DNA of 64,000 nucleotides, taken from assembly GCA_037043235.1 (NCBI GenBank), contig JAWRVZ010000043.1, positions 3,757,001-3,821,000 on the forward strand. The letters run 5' to 3'. Positions 1 to 11,690 of the stretch are shown here, piece by piece. The notes below the pieces were generated by a model. That model saw only the letters and a list, made by a program, of their open reading frames with translations, did no database searches and had not been told where the DNA came from. Every line of letters begins with the position of its first letter. Position 1 is the stretch's first letter. Source of the DNA: Rhodeus uyekii. Its lineage: Eukaryota > Chordata > Actinopteri > Cypriniformes > Acheilognathidae. The position numbers and the translations under genes were made by a program.

Positions 1-2340
1 ATACTTGACTCTGACTGAAGTATGTGTGCACATACAACAGTGAATTCTGGAATATTTGAAACTTTAAATACGTACATAAGACACGTTTGTGCCATGTCAG
101 ATTTGTCAGAATTATCATAATTACGAGATTCTGATTTGGAAAACTAAAATAGTTGTCTAAACTTAATTTTCAAAGGGCTCCAACTTGTATCACCTGTCAT
201 CGTAGAAACACTCAAAATGTCAAATTCAGCAGTAAAATCCAATATACTTCAGGTTTGTATATTGATTCCCATAAAAGACTATTTGTATGTGTAAATAATC
301 CATGATTAATCTGAAACCAAATGACAGATATAAAATACAGTCTAAAGTAGCTATAGTTGACTAAAGTGTAATGTCCTGCGAAGTAAGCCAAAGTTTATTG
401 TAAAGCATTTACATAATGACTGTTACTTGTTGTATTGGGGTTTTGTCTAATAATCACTCAATTATTATCGCAATTATTAGTGCTGCCACAGAAATGCATA
501 ATTTCAGATCCAAGTACTTGTACACATCCAGATTGTCATCTACTAAAATTACTTAGGCAAAGTTGTACATACAAATCCTTTGGAATGACCTTTTATGATT
601 CAGACGGATGTGATCTAAATCTCCAATTAAAAAAGGACCTTTCAAAATGGATAGTCTTTCCAAAGACTGTTATTCATTGTGGTAATGACAGTGTAAACTG
701 TTTGTGTTATGTGTGAATTAGAGTCAGGTAGCTGAGGTGATGGTTGAGAGACCAGCTGTGACAGTGGTGGTGGACATTGAAGCAAGTATGCTTTTTTGTT
801 TCCATTGAGTGTAAAGAACTGCATGCGGTGATGTGGTGAGTCTGGACTATGACGTGTTTGAAGGTCTGACCAGCTGGAAATGGGTATGTAAGACACAAAG
901 ACAACACACAACGGATAAACACACATTAACCGCACACCTCTGTGTCTGACCTTTGTGTCTGGCAGACAACAGGCTTTAAAAGGTGTTGAGCGTCACTGAG
1001 GATTTAACAAAAGTAAGAGGGGAGGGTACAAGAATGATGCAACAGAAAACTTAGACCAACTCAGCTCACAACGCATCAGTCGAAGTTTCTCTTCAAAGTG
1101 CCAAATGCAAAAGGAATTCTTTAAAGTTTATCTGGAGGATGAAAGGCACCAGGGTAAAACCCCCAGGAGGATTTTCTTGTCTGAAGTTGGCACACACCCT
1201 CACCCATCGTAATGTTCATGGACATCATGTATTCAGCTTTCTAACTTATCAGGTATGGGGTTGACCGTTGCTCTGCAAAAATGTAATCGGCAGAATCCAG
1301 ACATTATAATAGGAATCCACATGGGAAGTCTGCGTGAGGGCAAAAACGTGCCCAGCGCTGATTCCACTCATGTTCAAGTCGGTTACGCAAATACATAATA
1401 CTACAATTATAAATATTTTGATATAAAAAAAAAACATTCTTCAGTTGAAATTATTCTTATCCCATTAGAATTTTGCACAAATCTAATCTGATAGATGTTT
1501 GTGCTTAAAACAAGAAGGGGAAAAAACTAAGTGCAAGTAGGGTTAGAAAAATAAACTTGATTCAAGACAATATTTAAAACCAAAAAGTTTAGCATTTTTC
1601 TTCCTCCTGGAAAACAGCATATATATATTTAAAAAATCATTTAATTTACCCTTTCACAAATACACAATATTCATGTAATAACCCCATATAGCTTAACTGT
1701 GCAGTTTGTTGGTGCAACATCTGAGCAAAATCGCCTCAAATCAAATTCCCCAAAGCCAGTATTCAACAGCTCCAAGATGGTCTGCAAAATACGCCCTTCT
1801 GATCATACCCATATGTTTATCCAAAGCCTAAGGGCACCAAGAAGCTTCTTCAGATCCACTACACTGTGCCTTGGTCTTACTTTATTTTCCCTTTATGTTC
1901 TCTTTCACCACATCCACTTTAATTTGAGATCAGACACACTCCCCCTCCCTCTCATTCTCCTTCCCTTTTTGCTTCTCACGTCCATCCATTGCATGGCATA
2001 TTCTGTAAAGTTGTGAGAGACTCATGGGAAGGAAAAGCATCTGGATCTTCTCAAGTACTCCTTCAGTGTCCTTTCACTAATCAAAGCTATTAAAACAAAG
2101 ACTCTGTGGCTTAAGTGAAGCAGAGAATTTGGGGTATTGGATTTGTTTGAATCAACAGTAATATGTGTACAGAGTAGAGTAATGTTCTGAGGCAATTTAT
2201 TAGACCCATGTTACATGACCAACAAGGGAATTTGAGCCATGACAATTGTATTAGGAGGATAGAGCATGTTTCTCACAGTATATGCAGTATATGTACATCT
2301 GTTTGCATTTTTACACATTAGACGTACATAAAGATTTAAA
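1..2340. other. AT-rich stretch without recognised gene
   Basis: Only short open frames of under about 110 codons occur, with no recognisable domain, no repeat family I know and no convincing splice-site pattern. Treated as intergenic or intronic. Confidence 0.5.
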
Positions 2341-2495
2341 GCGATACTTCACTTTACATTGTTCCAAATCTGTATGACTTTACTCTGAGAAACAAAGACC
2401 TTTTGGATATTTCCAAACCAGAAACTGGACTTTTAATGTTTGGAACAACATGAGTGTGAGAAAATGATGAGATAATACATTTTTTGGTGAATTGT
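2341..2495. repeat. Old fish interspersed repeat with inverted ends
   Basis: Begins with a TACTTCACTTTACATTGTTCC-like segment and ends with GGAACAACATGAGTGTGAG and a ...GGTGAATT end. This is the GTTCACCC / GTTCCAAACCTGTATGA type of repeat that is scattered through cyprinid genomes. Similar fragments lie near 21.2, 38.8, 49.7 and 52.5 kb. It is probably a palindromic MITE, but I cannot name the family. Confidence 0.45.
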
Positions 2496-2504
2496 GTGTT
2501 TAGG

Positions 2505-2669
2505 GTTGCACTTTATTTTATAGTATGTGCACTTGCGTGTACTTACTTAAGAAAGTACTGGTTGATATAAGATAACTACATGGGTTAAAATGAGGTTTAA
2601 GGGTAGGTTCAGGGTCAGTATAATCAGTACATAGTATGTATATAGGACAGGACTGTAAAATAAAGAGCT
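2505..2669. mobile_element. Short MITE-like inverted repeat
   Basis: Ends form an imperfect inverted repeat. The left end reads GCACTTTATTTTATAGTATG and the right end, reverse-complemented, reads GCTCTTTATTTTACAGTC. The interior has the GGTTTAAGGGTAGGTTCAGG segment familiar from fish MITEs. No coding capacity. Confidence 0.5.
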
Positions 2670-3769
2670 ATTGTGTTTAGATATTGTCTAACTTCCCTGT
2701 TGCTCAAATGTAACATGAAACCCTTGGCATGAAGATTTGCAGCTGTCCATGTGAGAAATAATATTTTCCCAGTCAAAATGGAATCAGAGACTGCCTCACC
2801 AGCTGTCAGAAATCCTCTTTAAATATATTGTAGCCTACTGACAAGCTCATTCGTAACAAAAACTTGAACTTGCAGATCCAAGTACACTAATGAACCATGA
2901 AAATGTAGATTTCTAAACAACTTATTTGTTCATCGAACTGACAAGTGAGCTTAAAGGAATAGTAAAAATGTCCTCATGTACACACCATCATGTATATTAC
3001 AAAGCTGTTGCACTTACATTCTTCTCAGCTGAGTGAGACAGACTGCCAACAAAAGAGGGTACGATTTAAGCTAAAAAAAAAAAACAATCACAATTGACGA
3101 TACAATGAAGGCTTCGGAGGAGCAAAACTCAATCTTCATGGTGCAGAGCAGTGAATAACACTGGCAAATTTCTAATTTTAGTCTCTGTTGATTGGACCAC
3201 CAATCTAATGAAACAAACATACACTGAGTAGTAAAATATCTTTGGCTTATTTGGCTACATGCAACACTTCTGCATCACATTTTAGTGCATTATGTGGACT
3301 CCATATTGTAACACTTTTGAGAACTTTTATTCAGAGCTAAAGCAGGAATGTCTCAAGCCTGCCTCTAGTGTTAATAACACAGTCACATCAATATCACAAG
3401 ACATAACACAGAACATACCCAGGGTCAAAGGAAACACATGTTATTGCTTTTAAAGGCTGCAGCGTGTTATTTGAGCTTATGACAGTTCAATCTGCAAAAA
3501 AATATTTGTCTTAGGAGACAGATATTGGTTAAATAGTTATACAGATCAAAATACCTCCTTGACTCATCTCCGAGCAAAGACATCATTGGTATGCATGATG
3601 ACGTTAAAGATTAAGAAATAAAACTCCACAAGAGAAGCAATTGTCAGGCCTTAATTGTAGTCATGGCCATTGAAATATAACATCTATAAAAGAAGAACAG
3701 AAGTTTTCTATTTAAAAGTTTTTTCTCAGTGTGACGTCATACATTTCTGGTTATCATCATCTTTTGTAT
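2670..3769. other. No recognised feature
   Basis: AT-rich. Near 2950 there is a faint AAAGGAATAGT / TCCTCATGTACAC stretch resembling the old repeat at 2341. No gene seen. Confidence 0.45.
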
Positions 3770-4492
3770 TTGCTTAATTCTACGTTTCGTTGAATATTGC
3801 GTAGGTATGACAGGTGTCTGAAGCAATAATCTAAACACGGCAATGAATTTGACATTGGCCGGCAGCCACCTATGACGTCACCACAGGTGCAACAATGGGT
3901 ATAGAAGAGGCACCTGAACAGTAAGTCATTCTCTTCTTTATCTTCAGGAGACAGATTTGCTTGTTGCATTTGATCAGTTACAGTAAAGATCGCAACTATC
4001 ATCACTGTGTTCATCCGTGTCAATGGTTTTTGACACCTAATGACACACACAATATGAGTGTTATGTGTCTTGGGGAGGAACATGCACGTTCAGTTCTCAA
4101 GGGAGCTGTTTGCATGCACTGTGAACGCTTCCCTGTGAGAAAGCTACGCTCACGTCTGTCTCTTTTCTCAAGGGAATTGGGACAGCCATCTGCACCGGGT
4201 AGTTCCAGTCCTACTGCAGCTGAGAAGAGCAGGAAGCGGCAATTCCTGGGGATCGCAGTTGAAAAAAGTTAGTTAGTTAATTCCTGGGGATCACAGATCT
4301 GGAGAAAGTTAGCATCTCCCAGCAATTGGAAGCTGATGCGAGGGAGCTCAAGCGTCAGCCTCGTGCGGTCCTTCCTTTCCTTACTGATATCCACACTGAG
4401 GTGCGGAGGTCATAGGGGAAACCATATTATGCGCGTATTTATCCCACTCAGCCTAACTATGCTGATGTGAAGGAGGCACAGAATTATGATTA

Positions 4493-5172
4493 CAGTGGAA
4501 CCTCGAGATACGAGCAGCCTGACATACAAGTTTTTTGAGATACGAGCCGGAGCTCGGGCCATATTTTCGTTGGGGCGGGGGGGATGGAGAAGCCATTTGT
4601 GAAGAAAAATGGAGAAGCTTCTGCTCGTGTGGGTGAAAGAGAAGGAGTTGGCAGGAGATACAGTGACGGAGACGGTAATATGCGAGAAGGCACGGTGTAT
4701 TTATGCCGACTTAGTGAAGAAAGAAGCATCAACTTCTAAAGAGGCATCAGAAGAAGCGTTTAAGGCAAGACATGGCTGGTTTAATAATTTTAAGAAGAGA
4801 ACTGGCATCCATTCAATGGTGAGGCATGGCGAAGCTGCGAGTGCGGATGTGAAAGCACCCTCCCTCCTCCTCGCCGTTCACTTTCGTTACCCGCACTCGT
4901 CTGTCTCCAAAGTAAGACTATTATGCTAAATAACTCTTTTATTTCTTTATTTCATATTTTGTTATGTATTTGTTAATTATACATGTTTATTTGTTATTTA
5001 AAAACATATCTTTATTCATAATTTACAATGGTTTGGGGATTTTTCATAGGTCTGGAACGGATTAAATCAAATTCAGTTATTTTAAATGGGAGAAATTTGT
5101 TTGAGATACGAGCTGATTGACTTACGAGCTCGGCTCTGGAACGAATTAAACTCGTATCTCGAGGTACCACTG
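4493..5172 (+). mobile_element. Tigger (pogo-like) non-autonomous element
   Basis: The 680-bp element has terminal inverted repeats. The left end is CAGTGGAACCTCGAGATACG and the right end, reverse-complemented, is CAGTGGTACCTCGAGATACG. It is flanked by TA on both sides (4491-4492 and 5173-5174), the expected pogo/Tc1 target duplication. It sits inside DIRS gag. The interior keeps only a piece of the transposase DNA-binding region, so it cannot move by itself. Confidence 0.85.
4609..4929 (+). pseudogene. Tigger transposase fragment, CENP-B-type DNA-binding domain
   Basis: The 106-codon frame starts MEKLLLVWVKEKELAGDTVT, continues with a helix carrying ICEKARCIYADL, and then HGWFNNFKKRTGIHSMVRHG. 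This is the second helix-turn-helix (CENP-B-type) of pogo/Tigger transposases, about 80 residues. In intact relatives it is preceded by another helix-turn-helix and followed by a DDE catalytic domain of some 300 residues. Both are missing here, and the last 25 residues are unrelated sequence before the stop. The domain is normally a sequence-specific DNA binder that recognises the element ends. The fragment lies wholly inside the inverted repeats of its element. Confidence 0.8.
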
Positions 5173-5455
5173 TACATGGAAAAAAAGACCCGGACCAGAG
5201 CCAGTGGCTCTCTCCGGAGGTGGTGGTGGAGCTGTGCCGTACTACAGATCTGGCACTCTGTGCTACCAAACAAGCAGCCTTCGCTGTTGGTTGCTCTATG
5301 GCAGCCATGGTAGTCATGGAGAGACATCTCTGGGTGAACCTGGCAGACATGATCCCGATCTGAGGATCAGCGAGTGGGCCGTAAGGCAAGTAGGCGAGAA
5401 GCCCAGGGAAGCACAAGCAACACCGGGAAGCAGCCCAGAGCAAACGTCATAAAGG

Positions 5456-6959
5456 TGTGCGCCCTTGAGTTTTGGCTGTCAGCTAACCTCAGCCCTTAAT
5501 TCTGATTTCCTGAAAAAGTAATTTTGAACTGTAATTTGAACTATCTATTCAAAATAAATTAAACAAAACCTAGCATTGGAGATACATTTATCTTGATGTT
5601 CTATTACTAGGCTTAAACTGTCATATCTTCCACTTCTATCACTGCCTCCAGTGCAAGAAATGGTTTCAGCGTTTGATTTTTGGAAATGATTGAGAAAGCT
5701 TCCAATGTCTGTAGTGGAAGAGCTTGGCAGATAGGCCTGAGGCATCATGTTTAAGACAGAACCCTCAGTCCTCAAACACTGCTCTATCAGGGTTTGCAGA
5801 TGAATCTTCAATGTGGTTGTGTTTTTGCTTAGACTGTATTGCCAAGAACGTACACACTTTTCCAGATTATAATAGGCTCAGAGAGACTGCAACAACACAG
5901 TGCTATTTGTCAAAAGGCAAGGACTTGTGTTGTTTGCTTTATTGAAAACACAGAACAGACTATCTGGCTCTAACATATAGTTAAAAAAAAAAGAAGAATA
6001 AGAGAGATGGGGAAAGCTGAGAAATTTCACAATCACTCTCTTTGCCCCATACTAGGAAACTAGTGAGTTATTTCCCCACACCATGCCTGATGCTCTGAGG
6101 ACAGGCTAATCTAGCATGAAAAATCTAGATTAGGAAAAAAAAGTGGTTGTGAAAGTATCTAGTGTGTGAAAACATTAGTTTGTTGTCCATGCCAGCAAAT
6201 CTTGACATCCACCCCACCCAGCTGCCCACCTCCCACGTCCTATTCAGAGTTATTGCAGTTGTTAAGTCTTCTCCAAAGCAGCTGTTTTTCTCAACAATGC
6301 TGTTGACCTAAATGTGTAGAGAGAAAATTATCTGGAAGAATGCAACAGAGAACCCTGTGATTTTGCACCATTTCAGACAAAGAGCTGTTGAGTATCATGG
6401 ATTTATTTCAGTAGTTTATCCAGTGCATAGAGACCTACTGCTGGGGTTTAGTGATAGTTCAAACAAAAACGAATATTCCACATTCAGTTAGAGCCGTACG
6501 AAATTGGTTTTATTTATTTTTCAAATTCCTCATTTTATGGTTTAAATAAGAATGTTAGTGTTTTTTTATAATTAAACATAATTTAGCAACAATGTATTAA
6601 AGGTTTTTAATAAAATAAAATGTTTAGGGCCTTTAATGTTAATCTTTAAATTAATGTTTTTCCCTCAAAATACTTATTTTTCTTTTCTTTTTTTACCCAA
6701 TTCTGTATTTTCTGTTATAAATTTTATGGATTAATTCAATTATCAAATAATGATCAAAAAGCATCTCTAATTCGTTGAATTCAAAAAAACAAAATTATTG
6801 TATTAATTTTTTTCATTTACAGAAATTCCCTGTTATTTATATTTCTGGCAATCAAACATTATTTGAAAAACAATAATATGAATACATATAACGGCAATAT
6901 AACAGACTGGGACAAATTGGGAGAATGGGAGAAAGTCATATACAATACAAAGAGCTGTA
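5456..6959. other. No recognised feature
   Basis: AT-rich, with short T- and A-runs. No domain, repeat family or exon signature recognised. Confidence 0.4.
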
Positions 6960-7140
6960 AATGAGTGTAAGGCACCGGGTGCAGGTGTGCGATGCGGACC
7001 AACCAGGAGACGAAAAGGTACAAACAAAAACACTTTAATTAACAACGGGGAAACAAAAAGGCACACAAGGGTGCAAAACTGAAAACTCGGTGGGAGAAAC
7101 TCTAAGCAGACACTAACACCACCTAACATGGACAATCACT
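6960..7140 (-). repeat. Possible LTR fragment
   Basis: GTGCGATGCGGACC near 6990, followed by an A-rich AACAAAAACACTTTAATTAACA stretch and short CACAAGGGTGC motifs, resembles the reverse-oriented LTR family found whole at 45306-45742 (GTGCGATGCGGAAC). No target duplication was found, so this is a weak call. Confidence 0.3.
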
Positions 7141-7636
7141 GACAAAGACATGATGAAACAATGAGCTTATCAGCCTACTGCAGCTGTGCACTGACCAATA
7201 AAATTACAAGGAAACATGTAAAAATGCACAAAAAAAAATCAAATCTTGAAAGTCTTTTGCATTGATTAAAAAAGACAATATAGTCAACACTGCATTTTTT
7301 TGTTGTAGACATTGTTTGTTTAGATTTGCAATCAATTTCAAGGTCTCAAAAAAAATTGTTCTCATGACTTGTATTTCAGCTCTGTTATTGAATGCTAAAT
7401 TTTCACACTGAATTGAATAAACGGAAGAAAATGCACAAGCTAACGTTTATTACAAAGTAATCAAAAGTTACCTATTAAAACAGATCTATCAAGATATCTC
7501 CTATCCAGATATATTATAAATATATTTTAATTATACATTTCTTATTGATTCCTATTTTAGTTTTTAGTTTGTAATTGGCACACCCAATCCTGAATAAAAA
7601 TGGCCAGCAAACTGGAACAAAGATCTTGAAAATATC
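7141..7636. other. No recognised feature
   Basis: AT-rich. Nothing recognised. Confidence 0.4.
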
Positions 7637-8400
7637 TTGTTTACCTGAAGAGGGAACGAGACGCTGTGTCGAAACCCTGTTGGAACACTTTACGTCAATG
7701 TATCGCAAACGAAATGTGAACGCCCATCGTGGATTGATGACGTCATGACCCAGGAAGCTACAAAGGCATGCCAGAAATTAGAAGCGGATCTTCAGGAAAC
7801 AGAGGTTACGTTCCCGAGATGTTCCCTTTCAAGGGAACTCGTGCGGTGTCGAAACACTATGAGAACGAGAATGCTCACGCCACAACAACGTGTGAAACAG
7901 AGCAATGTTAAGATCTAACTGGTAGAACCTAACAAAAGTGTGCATCTCCTCAATAGGTTCAAAGGAGGCTGGAATAGGCCCTAGAGCACCAAGGACAAAT
8001 TAAACACTGCAGTATCAGAGCATCTACAGGGGTTGAAGTAACCGCAGCACATGCTTCCAGATCCCGGGAGAGGATATTGGACCTGCCAAGGACAGAGATA
8101 AGGCCAGGCGCGTCTCTAACCACAACAGCGGCACTCGAACCTTGAGGATTGCAAGCCTGGACGGCGCTGTGTTGTTTTCAAATACCATCAGGCAGGGAGT
8201 ATACACAGTGTAACTGTTAGTAGTAAACACAGCCAGGGTCCACAAATGCTAACCGTGCATGCTCTGCTATCAAACAAAGCAAAGACTGTATGTGTCCCCT
8301 ACCTGTGATGTAGTGTGTTTCACTCTGTGCCCTATCTAAACTGCCTATGAGTTGGCCAGGCTGCCTTGCCTTGGTGGGAAGTTGTTCCCGCTGTTAGCTC
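7637..8400. mobile_element. DIRS terminal-region fragment, rearranged
   Basis: Opens with CCTGAAGAGGGAACGAGACG and CTGTGTCGAAACCC, the characteristic DIRS terminal repeat, and repeats a related motif inverted near 7838 (CCCTTTCAAGGGAACTCG). The segment 8045-8335 is collinear with 16680-16960 of the DIRS element at 13.1-17.2 kb (CCCGGGAGAGGATAT, TTAGTAGTAAACACAGCCAG, AAAGACTGTATG). The piece at 8347-8385 matches the opposite strand of 13616-13650, so the copy is internally rearranged. No coding domain survives. Confidence 0.65.
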
Positions 8401-11095
8401 ACCATAGTTGTTTTTTTCTAGTATGGTGCGGGGAAATGAGTGTGGAGACATAAGATAAAGTGGATAAGGTGGTCAAATGATTGATAACACCCGTATCTAA
8501 TTCCAGTGATTGGCAGAGAGACAATATGAGCACCCCGCAGACCTGGCAGATGTAGAGAGACACACACACCCTTCAGCTTGCCAGATTGTTTATATGTGTT
8601 GTGAAACAGCAAAAATAATTGTTTTGTTTATCTCGCCACCCCTGACTTCTTTATCCTTCAACTTTGAACAACTTTGTACAGATGTATTTCAGTGCAAAAA
8701 AATACACGTCACTCTTTAAAGCCTAAGAGGAACATTTACAGACAAAAATTTTACAGACAGGACAGGGTTATGTTTTTGTTTTCATTAAATAATGAACCCT
8801 TCCTCCCTGCATGAGAGTCCTCGCTCATCCCTTCCTCACCCATGACAGGTCTTCTCACACATGGTTATAAGTTTTTAAACCTCCAAAACTAACTACAAAA
8901 CATAACTAGGCTGATTACTGTATGTGGACATATACACACGTATATAATATACAGGTTTGGGATTATGAGTTAAAATAAGACGTTTATGACCATTCAGTGT
9001 ACGTGTGTGTGTGTCCAAAGTAATGTAGTGAAATTGCCCTTTTGGTGCTCCGTGAGGAGGTGAGTTTGGCTTCTTTGAAGTCAATCCTATGGGTTTAGGA
9101 TGTCTCCTGCTTATTGTCTGTTGGGCAATTAACAAGACACGCACAGCCAAATTGGTGCTGGTTCTGTACGTTCCCATAAAATAAAATAAAGTTTACTTGG
9201 ATTTATCTCATTTGATCTAGCGCCATATGGTACAACACATAAATATTCATCAGCTCGACCTCTACACAACAGATAAATCTTATAAATGTACACTATTTTT
9301 AATAAATATGAAAGATTCTAAAAGGTCCTGTGGCTGTTTTTACATATTTGTAGGAGATATATGCTGTTATGCAAATGTACCTCCATGGCTATTTATGGCC
9401 TTCAAGAATCAAAACTATAATTGTTTCTTGGCAATCTGACTCAAACAACATTGTTTGTGTGCCAGAATCTACAGTATGTATAGCCCACCAACACAAGGTT
9501 TGGACAAGACGTTTTTCTTTGTGCCAAGAACTTAATGAGAAAGAAGAATCATCCAAATGTCTGGCCATAACAAACAATAGCACAAGAATTATTAGTTCTT
9601 TACCAGTGTTTACCTTACAGGTTCACTCACATGCCTACAGCATTGAACAATGGTGCTTTAGAAATGAACTGTTTGTGTGAACACCTCATAATGTTATTAA
9701 ATATCTCAAGCACAATTTTGCTGCAAATAAACTCCCAAATATAAATTTTATTGCAAATATATGTGAATTTACATATACACTACCACTGAATGCAGTCTAG
9801 GTCATAGAACGGGTCACAAAACATTTTGTAACATCAGCCAAAATGAATTACAAGATAAATGTTCCTGCAATTAGTCTACAATGAAAATTTAATGAAAGAT
9901 CACTTTTTATTTAGCATTTTGCTAAATATTGTTTAAAAGTTTGTTCTAGCATCAATTTCAGAATGATAAATGACCATTGTATACCACATGATTAGCTACA
10001 TAGGGAAAAAAGGAATTATCCAGTCTTATGTTTAATTCTAGACACCAGACAATAAACAACTCCAAGTTAAGGTCTTTGACAGTCCATCCAAGACAAGTAT
10101 TAGAGGTCTCTTAATAAAACCAGACATGCAGACTGTATTTTCTCTTTCACAAGAAATTAATGTTTTTATTGCTTTTGTCTCATTAGAAGATAAATGTCTG
10201 GAAGGACAAAATGTACATTTTGCAAGTCAAGTGTTGAACTTTTTCCTTTACCATTACCTCAGGGGTGAACATGACGAGCAGCACTAGATCGTCCTATTTG
10301 TGCAGATGAGAATAATTTTCTTTTAAAACTGTGATCTCATTGGCTTGACCTTGGGAAAGTAACTCGTACTGTGACTCAGCCAAAATAATCTATGGGGGAA
10401 AAAAGGAGTGAGCAGGAGACAGTACCTCATGCCATAGAAATCACTTTCCCAACAGTCCCTTTCGTATTCATTTCGTATCTTCTCAGTGATTACTTGAAAC
10501 TATGTAATAGATAATAGATAACATATTAAAACCCTGTGTAATGTTATTTATTTCAGTACTGCACTTTATTACATTTCAATAATGATAGTTTGAAAGCAAC
10601 ATGTGGGGTGTGGGATGTTGTGAGTGCATGCATAATTAAACCCAAAGCAGCACAATTGCTGCCAGCTCTATGCTCTCCATCACAGCCAGCTACATTGGTA
10701 CTGATGTAAGTTCAGCCTCTAGCTTATTGTTTACTGTTATACAGTTACCACAACAAATGGACCAGAGTGAGTGCTGACATGCCTGCTGAGAAAGGCTACT
10801 GCCATGCTAACAAAAGCATACTACAGAATAAACCATGTGGATGTTGTATGGACACTCTTCAGGACTCATGAAGTCTAAACAAAGAGCAACAAAATAAATA
10901 AAAAGAAAACACTAAAGCAACAATATTGGTTTAATCTTATTACATATAAACAATAATAAAATCCTATACTATTGAATGTTAAAAATAAACATCAAAAGTA
11001 AACCGTACAAAAACTAAAATCAATAGTTTTCTACTAAAATCAACTAATTTAGGCTTCACAACATTATGAAGTATGAAAAATCATCTCAAACTACA
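8401..11095. other. No recognised gene
   Basis: Long AT-rich stretch. The largest open frames, of about 100 codons, show no family resemblance. No repeats that I can name. Confidence 0.4.
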
Positions 11096-11396
11096 TATGT
11101 AACCCTAGTTCCCTTTCAGGGAACTCGAGCTGCGTCAAAGCGCTAGGGGAAATAGCCTTGCGTCAGTCACGTGAAGATCTGTGCAACCAATGAGAGACGA
11201 ACGCGTGTGAATGCGTCACCGCCAGCACGTGCCGGTGACGTCATGAGGAAGAGCATAAAGCGCGTCCGAAACCCGGAAGCGCCAGTTCTGAATGTCTTCA
11301 GCGTGCTGTGTCTGTGTGAGAGTGATTTTGAGACTAAGATAGTTTAAAAATCAGGAATATTGAGTGTGAATATTGATACGGCAAGGCACAGGTCGA

Positions 11397-11690
11397 CCTG
11401 TTTGCCTCAGTAGAGAACACCCACTGCCCTCTGTGGTTTTCGCTAGCACATCCTGCGCCTCTGGGTTAGGTTACGCCTGTACGCCTTTCCCCCGATTGCT
11501 CTGCTCCCGGGAGTTCTGGCCAATATTCGCCGGGACAAGGTCCATCTCACGCTAGTGGCCCCCCACTGGCCTTCCAGAATATGGTTCGTGGACCTCGTGG
11601 CCCTCCTCGACGGAGTCCCTTGGGAGATTCCGGTCAGGAGGGACCTTCTGTCCCAGGCGGAGGGTTGCATTCTTTACCCGCGACCAAAGC
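11397..11690 (+). pseudogene. DIRS RNase H C-terminal remnant
   Basis: Begins DLFASVENTHCPLWFSLAHP, which is characteristic of the DIRS RNase H domain. After a short deletion around 11465 it continues in another frame with LYAFPPIALLPGVLANIRRD and LTLVAPHWPSRIWFVDLVAL. The reverse transcriptase and the RNase H start are absent. The end of this frame overlaps the beginning of the recombinase frame, as in complete DIRS elements, where the two genes overlap. The frame change and the missing N-terminus make it inactive. Confidence 0.7.

Larger units (their letters stand above)
4030..5451 (+). pseudogene. DIRS gag-like protein, disrupted
   Basis: The frame near the start reads MSVMCLGEEHA and then a cysteine pair, CMHCERFPVRKLRSRL, as in the N-terminal zinc-like motif of fish DIRS ORF1 proteins. 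Near 4400 there are EVRRS, a stop, and GKPYYARIYPTQPNYADV, matching the conserved gag segment that usually reads as a basic KRPYSAR-type stretch. After the 680-bp insertion the frame continues with DLALCATKQAAFAVGCSMAA, the conserved helical part of the same protein, then a stop and REAQATPGSSPEQTS. Several stops and the insertion make it non-functional. A small local duplication of AATTCCTGGGGATC at 4241-4300 is also present. Confidence 0.7.
3770..5455 (+). mobile_element. DIRS-type retrotransposon, 5' end and gag, decayed
   Basis: The left part contains the leader motif CACCTATGACGTCACCACAGG and ATGGGTATAGAAGAGGCACC, followed by TTCTTTATCTTCAGGAGACA. All are typical of fish DIRS leaders before gag. 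A broken gag-like frame follows and resumes after a Tigger insertion. No reverse transcriptase or recombinase follows, so this is a 5' fragment. Its orientation is plus. The exact left boundary is uncertain by tens of bases. Confidence 0.65.
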
